This document shows, piece by piece, positions 6,886 to 14,235 of a stretch of DNA of 17,213 bases. The notes beneath the pieces were generated by a model that worked only from the letters and a program-made list of their open reading frames with translations, was not told where the DNA came from and searched no databases. The stretch lies in assembly GCA_002496635.1 (NCBI GenBank), contig DAKQ01000030.1, forward strand, positions 1 through 17,213, read 5' to 3'. The number at the start of each line of letters is the position of its first letter. Position 1 is the first letter of the stretch. The translations under genes were made by a program, and so were the position numbers. The stretch comes from Euryarchaeota archaeon UBA82 (GTDB lineage: Archaea; Thermoplasmatota; Poseidoniia; Poseidoniales; Poseidoniaceae).

Positions 6886-8688
6886 TCAATCCCGCTGTTG
6901 GAGCCATGCAACAACAAAGCCTGCACAAATGAGTGCAATCATGGTCGGAGCAAATGAAGGAACAAGGCCCGGGGATGAAATGTCAGCACCCGTTACAACC
7001 ATGTAGTGATCGTTGTTAATCTCGCTATTTTCATCGATGAGGTTCGAAGGATCAATACGTAACCGCAGGTCATATTGCCCTGTATTTGGAACCGTATAAT
7101 TCCATGTTAAGGAGGTAACACCAGTGCCCAGAGAACCTGCTGGAAGGGTTTGAATTTGCATAACAGTCCATTCAGTTGTTGCACTGCGATCAGCAGGAGC
7201 AGCCTCTAAACTAACTGCGACAGAACCAGGATATATCTTGTTGGAGCGAATTTCACCAGAGATTGTAATGTTGCCAAATGTCTCTCCCGGTCGAACGACA
7301 AGCCGGTCAACATCTGTTTCGGTTATGTTCCAGTAGAGATCGAGACCAGGCATGACTTGGAAGGCTCTTGGCTCTGTAGTCTCGCTGTTTCCTGCTTCAT
7401 CGACAATCGTTGCTCTTAGCATGAGATATTGTCGCGACTTTGTGGCCCAGTTTGCAAGTGCAAGATCACGGTCAAGACCAGAACCTGGCACTTCGAGCCA
7501 CTGACCCGAGAGGTCTGGGGTCAAGCCTACGCCGTTTAGGTCAAATCCATATTGCAACGAAATCTCACTTTCATCAATACCAGAGAGTAAATCATATGCT
7601 GCAAAAGAAATGTTTGCCTGTCCAATCAAATCTGTAGTCAGGGTATCAACAGTCCAGCCTACCATTTCAGGGATGGTGGTATCGACTTGCACAGTTGCAG
7701 TAATTATGTTTCCAACATTTCCAACTTTGTCAGTTGCTCGTAATTCAAGAGTATGATTTCCTTCTTCTAAGGTAATCATATGCGTATTTGTGGTGATGGT
7801 GGCCCATGCTCCAGAATCAATTTTCAATTCAACGATCTCAACACCTGAACCAGTTCCATCATTTGCTCCATCCAATATGCCTGATAGTTCTACGTCAGTA
7901 GAGGATTGCCATGTTGATCCACTTCCAACTACAATCGAGGACATGGTTGGCCCAGTTCGGTCAATGCCCATGAATAAAGTCGAAGTGTTACTCAATCCAG
8001 AATCATCGTAAACAGTAAGTCGAGGGTTCCAAGTCCCTTCAGAAAAACTTCCAGTCGACCAGTCCCAGCCATATGCAAGACTGGTAGGCCCATCTGTAGA
8101 TGGCGCCCCTGGTCCTGGGACATTTTGCAAAGTTGCTCGATCAAAATCATCATCAGAAACACCGTATCTAAATTCCAACGTACCAGATTCAGCGATTCCA
8201 AACCATGCCCTATCGGTACTGCTTACCCCAGTTCCAACATCTGGAGAGAGTACGGTAAATGCTGTGATGTCTGGAATGTGATTATCGATTGTAAATTCTC
8301 CTGTTGTGGTAACTGTCGAGTCATCAACGTCGGTATCCCAACCAGTTGCTCGCATTGTGTATGTACCGTTTGCAACTGATGTTGAATCGAAATTAAACAG
8401 CCAAGGCGAGCCTGTGAGGTTTGTAAGCGTAGAATAAGATCCTCCTTGTAATGCAATCTCGACCAAAATGGAATCGATTGTTCCTGTGCCTGAGATACTC
8501 AGTGTAATTGTCTTCAAACCAGTAACTGATTCGGATTGAACTGGACCATTGGAAAACGTGATGCTTGCTGCTGAGGAAGAGTGTATGATCTGTTCTTCTT
8601 CAAGATGTAATTCGTTGTGGAAATCAAGTGGAAGAATGGAAATGAGGAGGAGGGAAATGATGCCGAATGCAACCGTTCTGCCTCCCAT
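6886..8688 (-). CDS. Secreted Ig-like/CARDB-like surface protein with C-terminal membrane anchor
   Basis: I do not recognise a specific gene. The 600-residue product has an N-terminal signal segment (about 5-22, VAFGIISLLLISILPL). Four Ig-like beta-rich units follow (about 41-136, 137-243, 246-336, 339-446), with tell-tale phrases such as ELRATDKVGNVG and VDEAGNSETTEP. A CARDB-like unit (about 449-567, RIDPSNLIDENSEINND) comes next. A hydrophobic helix at 576-596 is followed by a short QQRD tail, consistent with a cell-surface protein anchored at its C-terminus. The ATG at 8688 is preferred because the signal peptide begins there. A TTG at 8718 with AAGGGGAG just upstream is an alternative and would add ten residues. 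It is divergent from the CARDB/zinc-ribbon gene and 26 nt upstream of the KH gene. Confidence 0.8.
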   Translation of the reverse strand: MGGRTVAFGIISLLLISILPLDFHNELHLEEEQIIHSSSAASITFSNGPVQSESVTGLKTITLSISGTGTIDSILVEIALQGGSYSTLTNLTGSPWLFNFDSTSVANGTYTMRATGWDTDVDDSTVTTTGEFTIDNHIPDITAFTVLSPDVGTGVSSTDRAWFGIAESGTLEFRYGVSDDDFDRATLQNVPGPGAPSTDGPTSLAYGWDWSTGSFSEGTWNPRLTVYDDSGLSNTSTLFMGIDRTGPTMSSIVVGSGSTWQSSTDVELSGILDGANDGTGSGVEIVELKIDSGAWATITTNTHMITLEEGNHTLELRATDKVGNVGNIITATVQVDTTIPEMVGWTVDTLTTDLIGQANISFAAYDLLSGIDESEISLQYGFDLNGVGLTPDLSGQWLEVPGSGLDRDLALANWATKSRQYLMLRATIVDEAGNSETTEPRAFQVMPGLDLYWNITETDVDRLVVRPGETFGNITISGEIRSNKIYPGSVAVSLEAAPADRSATTEWTVMQIQTLPAGSLGTGVTSLTWNYTVPNTGQYDLRLRIDPSNLIDENSEINNDHYMVVTGADISSPGLVPSFAPTMIALICAGFVVAWLQQRD

Positions 8689-8804
8689 GCTTTTCCTACA
8701 GATGCGACCTCCCTTCAAATCTCCCCTTCAAGCAGGAGTTTTTTTGTCAACTTTTTGCCTTCTTATGAGATGGGTTCAAGTGCTTTGCATGTCGTGGGAA
8801 AAGC
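8689..8804. promoter_or_regulatory. Divergent intergenic region between the two surface-protein genes
   Basis: This 116-nt spacer must hold the start signals of two opposed genes. It contains T-rich runs (about 8740-8757) and purine-rich tracts on the minus strand that could be ribosome-binding sites. No TATA box could be placed confidently. Confidence 0.4.
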
Positions 8805-11624
8805 ATGGCAAGAAGGGCGTATGTAGTCTTCTGTGTTTTGTTGATGATGACTTCATTGGCTCCAACCTCTGCAAGTTCATACGACAGCGGGGGCATTCAA
8901 GCCTCAGATTCCACCCTCAGCATCATGCCTGCAAACCCCTCTGCAGGGGGCTCGATTGAAGGTTCACTAACGCTTCAGAATACGAATTCTCAAACTGCTT
9001 TTGATGTACAATATTCCTTCTATCGTAATGGAATATCAACCAATAATCGTATCATTACAAGCACCATCACGATCGATGCTAACAGCTTTGAAACAGTAAC
9101 GGCGCAATGGGATAATCTGATCGAGGGTGAAAACAAACTCTGGGTCACATATTCCTACAACGGTCAACCTGAAGTGGAATTTTACCATTCCTTTACAGTT
9201 CAAGGATTACCAAACCTTAGAGTAACCGAAACAGTACTCAGTCCAAGCACTGGTCTTCATTCTGGTGACACGATTTCTCTGAGTGCGAAGGTGACGAATA
9301 TCGGTTCAGTTGATGCACAGTCGTCGTATCTCGGGATAAATTATCCTGGATCAATAGCTGATGTAGAACTCCAAACCCCCGCTATTAATTCGAGCGAATC
9401 TGTTTGGGTCAACACGACATTTACTGCTCCGGTCACGGGCTCCTATGATCTCATTTTGACTCCAGATTGCCGAGATGAAGTCCTGGAAGCCACTGAACAA
9501 GGGAAAGACGAAACGGTCTCGTTTGTTATTGAACCGAGAATGGATTTGTCACACGTCGGGGATATACTCATCACGTCAACACCTGGTTCCTTAACTGGTC
9601 CTTGGGCTGTTTCTGGTACAATCGCAAGAGAGTCTGGAGATGGTACGCTTGAGGTTCCAATGGTCATAGAATTACGTGAAGGGGCATCAATTGTCCGTTC
9701 CCTTCAGCCGTTTTCCGTGAGTGTCTTCGGAACTGGATTTTCTCAACACGCATGGACAACCTCAATTGAGAGTTCCAACATTGCAGGTTTGAGCAATGGC
9801 CAATATTCACTCGTTGCCCGCATCGACCCTTTCCAGACGGGTGGGTTTGAGCAAGAGAGTACAGAGAATGATGATAATATTGCAACCTTTACACTTCCAG
9901 AGATACCAGATGTCTATGTCGATCCGCTTGCTTTACCAAATTTGACATCAGTATCTGCTGGTTTGCCACTTGATTGGTCAATGACTGCGACAAATACAGG
10001 TGATATTTCTGTGAATGGTAATTTCCTCTATACTTGGGAAGGGCAATCCTTCCAATCTGGTCTTATCACTCTTCAATCAGGAAGTAGCTACACCTACACC
10101 GTTTCATTGTCAACATCTCTAGGGGCACACACCGCAGAACTCGATGTTCAATGGCAACCAGCAACTAATTCCTACGATCGAAATCCAACCAATAGCCGTG
10201 CATCTGGCTCAGTTCTAGTTGAAGCAAATCTCCAACTTGAGTGGGATGAAGACACACAGATGTTGGTTGACAAGGATGGAGAACCAGCGAGTTTCCCACT
10301 TGACTCCGGCGAAGAATATACGCTCAGTCTTTCGTTGAAATCAACTCGAGGGTCTGGCGATGTTTCGATAACATGCAAGAATAGCCAAGTCACGTGGTCC
10401 GTATCTGAGATTGTTATTGAGAATCCAGGTGACAGAGCAGATGTGTCATGTACATTCAAAGCATCAGGGAAGTTAACAACGATTCAACTCGTACATTCAC
10501 CATCTTCCACAATGACAACCACGTTTGAGCGTTCTTATTCAACAGCCTTCACAGATAATGGTGGCAGTGCAAATGCTGAAAATAGCGGTACAGGTACTGC
10601 AATTCTAATGTTTATTGGAGCACTTGTACTCATTGGATTCTTAGTGGGTGCAGTTCTTCTAACACGTGATAGTGAGGACGAAGTAGAGCGAGATATTTTC
10701 AATTATTGTCCTGCTTGTGATGGTGAACTTGAAGGTGATGAAAACCGCTGCCCACATTGTTCATTCAATCTACGAAAAGCACGTTCACAGTTCCACGAGT
10801 GTGCTGAATGTGGTGAATCCGTTCCTGATCTCATGGAAAACTGTGCATATTGTGGAGCAGAACAAGATGTGAGTTCATACTTTGAACGCCGAGAACGCCG
10901 TATGCGAGAAGTTCCAGAAGAAAAGGAACTTGTTTCATTACCTGAGGAAGATGAAAATGAAATCGTTAGTGGGACCGAAGATTTCGCTTCCGCAGTCAAA
11001 GAATTTGGTTATGATGAAGAAAATCTCGAAGATGAATGGGATGAGAATGTTGTCGCTGCTGAAGAAGAAGTTACAGCTGCATACGATCGACGATATGCGG
11101 ATGAACTATCCATGGAAGACATGACAGATGAGGAAATCGAAGAGATGCAGAACAAGGTTGTCCCAACCCTAAAGACCGCAAAGGAAGCATTCGAAGGTCA
11201 TGATTTGGATGCATTCTTACCGGGCAAAGACTCCATGAAATCTCTCAAGGATGACGGAACTGACAAAGATGGCGATGCTTGGAATACACTCTCAGCAAGC
11301 GATGCTGACATCAGAGAGGACTTGTTTGAAATCACTGGTGAAGAAGGCGTTCTACCTGGCGACAAGGTCGTTGTTGGCATGGGCTTGACCGACAGTTCAC
11401 TTGCAGGGAATGAGATCACCGAGGCTTCGCATAATTTCTCCGTTGAAGATGATTCAGAACCACTTTCAACAGAATCAGAAGAACCCAAGAAGGCTGCTAA
11501 ACCACGTCGTCGCCCTCGTCGAAAGGCAGAGGTTGCTAAAGAAACAGCAGATTGTGGCGCTTGTGGGGCTGTCATCCCAGCAGATGCAACCGAATGCCCA
11601 ACATGCGGCGCTAAGTTCGAATGA
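8805..11624 (+). CDS. CARDB-repeat exoprotein with one transmembrane helix and three zinc ribbons
   Basis: This is a modular 939-residue protein of unknown role. An N-terminal signal peptide (about 1-24, YVVFCVLLMMTSLAPTSAS) leads into four or five CARDB/Ig-like beta-sandwich units (about 35-590), e.g. LPNLRVTETVLSPSTGLHSGD with VTNIGSVDAQ. A single transmembrane helix at about 598-620 follows. Past it are two adjacent four-Cys zinc ribbons (Cys635/638/649/652 and Cys666/669/680/683), a long Glu/Asp-rich region (about 690-895), a basic stretch with PRRRPRRK, and a third zinc ribbon at the very end (Cys917/920/931/934). With the usual topology the CARDB part is outside and the ribbons are cytoplasmic, which suggests linking an external scaffold or sensor to intracellular partners. 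That role is inference. Start ATG at 8805 fits the signal peptide. Confidence 0.82.
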   Translation: MARRAYVVFCVLLMMTSLAPTSASSYDSGGIQASDSTLSIMPANPSAGGSIEGSLTLQNTNSQTAFDVQYSFYRNGISTNNRIITSTITIDANSFETVTAQWDNLIEGENKLWVTYSYNGQPEVEFYHSFTVQGLPNLRVTETVLSPSTGLHSGDTISLSAKVTNIGSVDAQSSYLGINYPGSIADVELQTPAINSSESVWVNTTFTAPVTGSYDLILTPDCRDEVLEATEQGKDETVSFVIEPRMDLSHVGDILITSTPGSLTGPWAVSGTIARESGDGTLEVPMVIELREGASIVRSLQPFSVSVFGTGFSQHAWTTSIESSNIAGLSNGQYSLVARIDPFQTGGFEQESTENDDNIATFTLPEIPDVYVDPLALPNLTSVSAGLPLDWSMTATNTGDISVNGNFLYTWEGQSFQSGLITLQSGSSYTYTVSLSTSLGAHTAELDVQWQPATNSYDRNPTNSRASGSVLVEANLQLEWDEDTQMLVDKDGEPASFPLDSGEEYTLSLSLKSTRGSGDVSITCKNSQVTWSVSEIVIENPGDRADVSCTFKASGKLTTIQLVHSPSSTMTTTFERSYSTAFTDNGGSANAENSGTGTAILMFIGALVLIGFLVGAVLLTRDSEDEVERDIFNYCPACDGELEGDENRCPHCSFNLRKARSQFHECAECGESVPDLMENCAYCGAEQDVSSYFERRERRMREVPEEKELVSLPEEDENEIVSGTEDFASAVKEFGYDEENLEDEWDENVVAAEEEVTAAYDRRYADELSMEDMTDEEIEEMQNKVVPTLKTAKEAFEGHDLDAFLPGKDSMKSLKDDGTDKDGDAWNTLSASDADIREDLFEITGEEGVLPGDKVVVGMGLTDSSLAGNEITEASHNFSVEDDSEPLSTESEEPKKAAKPRRRPRRKAEVAKETADCGACGAVIPADATECPTCGAKFE

Positions 11625-11793
11625 TCAGGGAAACTTGTTGAGAAGAACGCCTGTCAGCACTCATAGGGTTCGTCATCGCTTTCGCTCGGTTCGAATTCGC
11701 TTCACTCAGGCAAATTGTGTGAAATGAATCTCACGTTTGAACGCTTCCCTTTTCGGCGCGCTTTTCATATTCTTGTGTATGCTGGGGGTGTTC
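11625..11793. other. Intergenic region with no recognised element
   Basis: These 169 nt separate the zinc-ribbon gene from the lipoprotein gene. A GGTTCGAATTC string near 11688 recalls a tRNA T-loop but has no matching stem or cloverleaf. TTCGCT-like repeats give weak local symmetry. An open frame from a TTG at 11737 runs into the lipoprotein gene but is unlikely to be its start. Confidence 0.4.
11784..11790 (+). promoter_or_regulatory. Ribosome-binding site deciding the lipoprotein start
   Basis: GGGGGTG lies 3 nt before the ATG at 11794. The spacing is short but the match to the anti-Shine-Dalgarno is good, and this start gives a clean signal peptide. It argues against the upstream TTG at 11737. 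Confidence 0.5.
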
Positions 11794-12339
11794 ATGCAGC
11801 ATCGAACGCTCGCCGCTTTCGTCGCATTAACGATACTGCTCGTATCAACATCTGGCTGCCTTGGTCTACTCCAAGGGAGAGAGTACATGGAATCTCTTCG
11901 TGGCGAACCACAACAAGACAAATCGTATACTCCTCTTTCAATAGAACATACATTTGTCAATGCTCAACAAGAATCTTGGGATGAAGATTTCAAAATTGAC
12001 TCCGCAGTAACTGAAATATCGGTTTATTTCAAAGCCTCATTCTTCCTTTCGGATGTCATCAGTGATGATGTCGATCCGCGTTATGTCGACGTTTCAATCA
12101 AGGATTCGAACGGGAATGAGTTGTGGTCAAAGAGAACAACTACGACCGAAAGTACACTCGAAGAGAAGATTGAACCACAAGAAAATGGTAAATTCCTATC
12201 AGGTGATTGGAATGTATTCATCGAAGCAAGCGGTGGAGGTCTAGCAGGAATTGGAGAAGACAGTTTCTTAGTGACAATTACCGTTACTAGAACCTGTATT
12301 CTGTTTCCACAAGATGATGGCGAATGCGTTACTCTGTGA
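11794..12339 (+). CDS. Small predicted lipoprotein of unknown function
   Basis: I do not recognise the family. With the ATG at 11794 the 181-residue product starts MQHRTLAAFVALTILLVSTSGCLG, a signal peptide ending in a lipobox-like STSGC, so Cys22 is the likely lipid-attachment site. The mature part looks beta-rich (SAVTEISVYFKASFF, YVDVSIKDSNGNELW, GDWNVFIEASG), resembling small extracellular beta-sandwich domains. Two Cys near the C-terminus (168 and 178) may form a disulfide. It lies in the same direction as the large CARDB protein after a 169-nt gap. Its end overlaps the end of the convergent nuclease gene by 11 nt. An in-frame ATG at 11779 is an alternative start. Confidence 0.7.
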   Translation: MQHRTLAAFVALTILLVSTSGCLGLLQGREYMESLRGEPQQDKSYTPLSIEHTFVNAQQESWDEDFKIDSAVTEISVYFKASFFLSDVISDDVDPRYVDVSIKDSNGNELWSKRTTTTESTLEEKIEPQENGKFLSGDWNVFIEASGGGLAGIGEDSFLVTITVTRTCILFPQDDGECVTL

Positions 12340-13504
12340 ACAGTGATTGTTCACAAGCGTGCCTTCTACTACAGTTTCTACACTTCCCTTCACGTTCGTG
12401 ATTTCGTTTAGCACCACCTTCAACCATGAGTTTCTGAACTTCTTTGATGTTGTTGTGAAGCAATTCCTTGGCATGTTCATCCCAGAATACTTGATGTGCA
12501 TCTTCTTCACCATATTTTAGAACGCCATATGGAGGGGCCTTTTTGGTGTTCGTCTCAACAAGGGAAATGTACGCTAAGAGTTGTACTCGATGTGATTGGT
12601 GAGGCTTTTTTGGCACCCGTCCGGTTTTTTGTTCGACAGGGATGAATTCCCCATCGATAATGATGATTTGATCAGGTCTTCCTCTCAATCCAGTATTCGT
12701 ATCCTGCAACAATCCACTCGACTTATCATCGTCTGAGTATACAATCTCAGTGCCTTCTTCCAAACCTGCTCGGTTTCTATTTGCAATCATTTCATTCTCT
12801 GCAAAAAGGGATTTTTGCAACTGCCAAGTTGCAAGAAACGTCCAAACAAATGCAGTAACGACCAATATGAAACCAGCTTGAGTTCGGTTATCTGCTGCAG
12901 CTAAGGCAATCGCATGCAACCCTATGACAATTGTAGAAAGCAAAAGTCCGGCTTCGGTTTTTCCTCCAGAAAACCAACCACCAAGGAATCCGATCGGATT
13001 CCATGTGGGCTCAAGTCCAGTGGCCTCAAAACTCTTTGATAGAGTTTCAATCTGAGAGGTTGTGGGTTCCATATTCAACCAATTTCTCCATGGTATAACA
13101 ATGGAAAGAACAGCGGCTCCAAGAAAAGAAACAGACCACATGGACAGAATTTTTGCCATTTCCATTGGAGAATTCATCAGATCATCAATGTAAACAAAAG
13201 CAATTGCATCAATCGCAAATGCGATAATGATTCCAAACCACCACGACCAAATCAGGAGTTCACGTCGTAATTTTATCATTGAGGCTTGAAAATCATTCAT
13301 CTCTTGATGAATTTCTTTGTGCTTTTCAATACCACTTGTTATGGCTTCACCTAAGCCGGCGGCTCCTTCTTTTGCTAGTCGCCATGAAACAGGACAATAC
13401 GTATACCGCTCAAGTTCGCTTGCACTAACTGGTAACGGGCTTCCTTTAGAATCGAGGTAAAACCCGTCTGGGCCTTCACTTCCTTCAGCAAATGTGACCC
13501 CCAT
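12329..13504 (-). CDS. Cas4-like PD-(D/E)XK nuclease with a four-helix transmembrane insertion
   Basis: This protein resembles Cas4/RecB-type PD-(D/E)XK nucleases with an iron-sulfur cluster. The N-terminal part has SASELERYTYCPVSWRL with Cys37 and a following KHKEIH (His62). The catalytic core comes late: GRPDQIIIIDG (Asp278), then PVEQKTG (Glu291, Lys293), then HRVQLLAY (Gln308). The C-terminus carries Cys375, Cys378 and Cys384 in CRNCSRRHAC, completing the four-Cys cluster set. Between the first Cys/His block and the core, residues about 83-227 form four predicted transmembrane helices, absent from ordinary Cas4. At 391 residues it is about twice the length of Cas4. No cas genes or CRISPR repeats are nearby, so a CRISPR role is unlikely from context. 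DNA repair or defence at the membrane is inference. No clear ribosome-binding site is seen before the ATG. Confidence 0.8.
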   Translation of the reverse strand: MGVTFAEGSEGPDGFYLDSKGSPLPVSASELERYTYCPVSWRLAKEGAAGLGEAITSGIEKHKEIHQEMNDFQASMIKLRRELLIWSWWFGIIIAFAIDAIAFVYIDDLMNSPMEMAKILSMWSVSFLGAAVLSIVIPWRNWLNMEPTTSQIETLSKSFEATGLEPTWNPIGFLGGWFSGGKTEAGLLLSTIVIGLHAIALAAADNRTQAGFILVVTAFVWTFLATWQLQKSLFAENEMIANRNRAGLEEGTEIVYSDDDKSSGLLQDTNTGLRGRPDQIIIIDGEFIPVEQKTGRVPKKPHQSHRVQLLAYISLVETNTKKAPPYGVLKYGEEDAHQVFWDEHAKELLHNNIKEVQKLMVEGGAKRNHEREGKCRNCSRRHACEQSLFTE

Positions 13505-13536
13505 ATCTTCATTTTAACACTCATCCATATTGATAT

Positions 13537-13581
13537 CTTCGCATACAATCCCATCTTTTTGGGTGGGGAGATACTGCGAAG
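13537..13581. repeat. Nested inverted repeats between nuclease and uS2 genes
   Basis: CTTCGCA (13537-13543) and TGCGAAG (13575-13581) form 7-bp arms, and within them CCCA (13550-13553) and TGGG (13560-13563) form a smaller pair. They lie in the 122-nt divergent promoter space. This could be an operator or the upper part of a leader RNA for uS2. Confidence 0.35.
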
Positions 13582-13605
13582 CGGTTAAGAAGAGGGTTTA
13601 GGTCG

Positions 13606-13623
13606 GTTGCTTGCTGAGGCAAC
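13606..13623 (+). promoter_or_regulatory. Small hairpin at the uS2 ribosome-binding site
   Basis: GTTGC (13606-13610) pairs with GCAAC (13619-13623) across an 8-nt loop. GAGG (13616-13619), 7 nt before the ATG, is the best Shine-Dalgarno and is partly inside the structure, so folding could modulate initiation. The stem is short. Confidence 0.3.
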
Positions 13624-13626
13624 ATT

Positions 13627-14235
13627 ATGTCGGAAGAAACAGGTCTTTTGATTCCACTAGAACTATACGAAGAGTCTGGTGTAAACATCGGTACAAAACA
13701 GAAGAGTGCGGACATGGGCCGCTTTATTGATTCCGTTAATTCCGATGGCCTTTACCTGCTGAATGTTAACGCTACAGACACCCGTGTTCGTATCATCGCA
13801 TCATTCCTGAACCAATATGATGCATCTCGAATTATGGTTGTCTCCGCACGACAATATGGACAGAGACCTGCTCGTATGTTTGCAGAAGCAATCGGAGCAC
13901 TCTCCGCTGTTGGACGATTCATTCCTGGAAGTCTAACAAACCCAGCTCTCCGTTCCTACAAGGAGCCGAATATTTTGTTCGTAACCGATCCAGCATCCGA
14001 TCAACAATCACTACGTGAAGCAGTCAACACAGGTCTACCTATTGTAGGACTTGTTGATGCAAACAACAAGTTGCGAAATGTTGACGTTGCACTTCCTGCA
14101 AACAACAAGAGCCGCCATTCCCTTGCATTGGTCTACTGGCTCCTCTCAAGAGAAGTTCTCAAACTCCGTGGCGAAACCACTGATGAGGCATGGGCAGAAG
14201 CAAATGATCTCGAAGATTGGAAGTCAACCTTCTGA
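13627..14235 (+). CDS. rpsB: 30S ribosomal protein uS2
   Basis: Archaeal-type small-subunit protein uS2 (Rps2), which sits between the head and body of the 30S subunit. The 202 residues match the usual archaeal length. Family landmarks are RIIASFLNQYDASRIMVVSARQYGQRPA, GRFIPGSLTNP, EPNILFVTDPASDQQSLREA, GLPIVGLVDANNK and LPANNKSRHSLALVYWLLSREVL. In many euryarchaea this gene belongs to the rpl13-rps9-rpoN-rpoK-eno cluster. Here it stands alone, divergent from the nuclease and convergent with the dihydrouridine synthase, whose end it overlaps by 12 nt. Its 5' region holds two sets of inverted repeats. Confidence 0.96.
   Translation: MSEETGLLIPLELYEESGVNIGTKQKSADMGRFIDSVNSDGLYLLNVNATDTRVRIIASFLNQYDASRIMVVSARQYGQRPARMFAEAIGALSAVGRFIPGSLTNPALRSYKEPNILFVTDPASDQQSLREAVNTGLPIVGLVDANNKLRNVDVALPANNKSRHSLALVYWLLSREVLKLRGETTDEAWAEANDLEDWKSTF

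Noticed and set aside
6860..6928. Longer N-terminus for the KH protein starting at the ATG at 6928
   Set aside because: It would add a Cys-rich 23-residue leader unlike KH proteins and overlap the upstream gene by 43 nt. The ATG at 6859 starts right before the KH1 strand.
11640..11715. Possible tRNA suggested by a GGTTCGAATTC T-loop-like string
   Set aside because: The flanking bases do not form a 5-bp T-stem, and no acceptor stem, D-arm or anticodon arm can be drawn around it.
11737..11793. Extended N-terminus of the lipoprotein from a TTG at 11737
   Set aside because: It would place a second hydrophobic stretch before the signal peptide. The ATG at 11794 has a GGGGGTG site and gives a clean lipobox position.
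12329..13504. CRISPR-associated role for the Cas4-like protein
   Set aside because: No direct-repeat array and no cas1, cas2 or effector gene is present in the window. The catalytic motifs are shared with many non-CRISPR nucleases.
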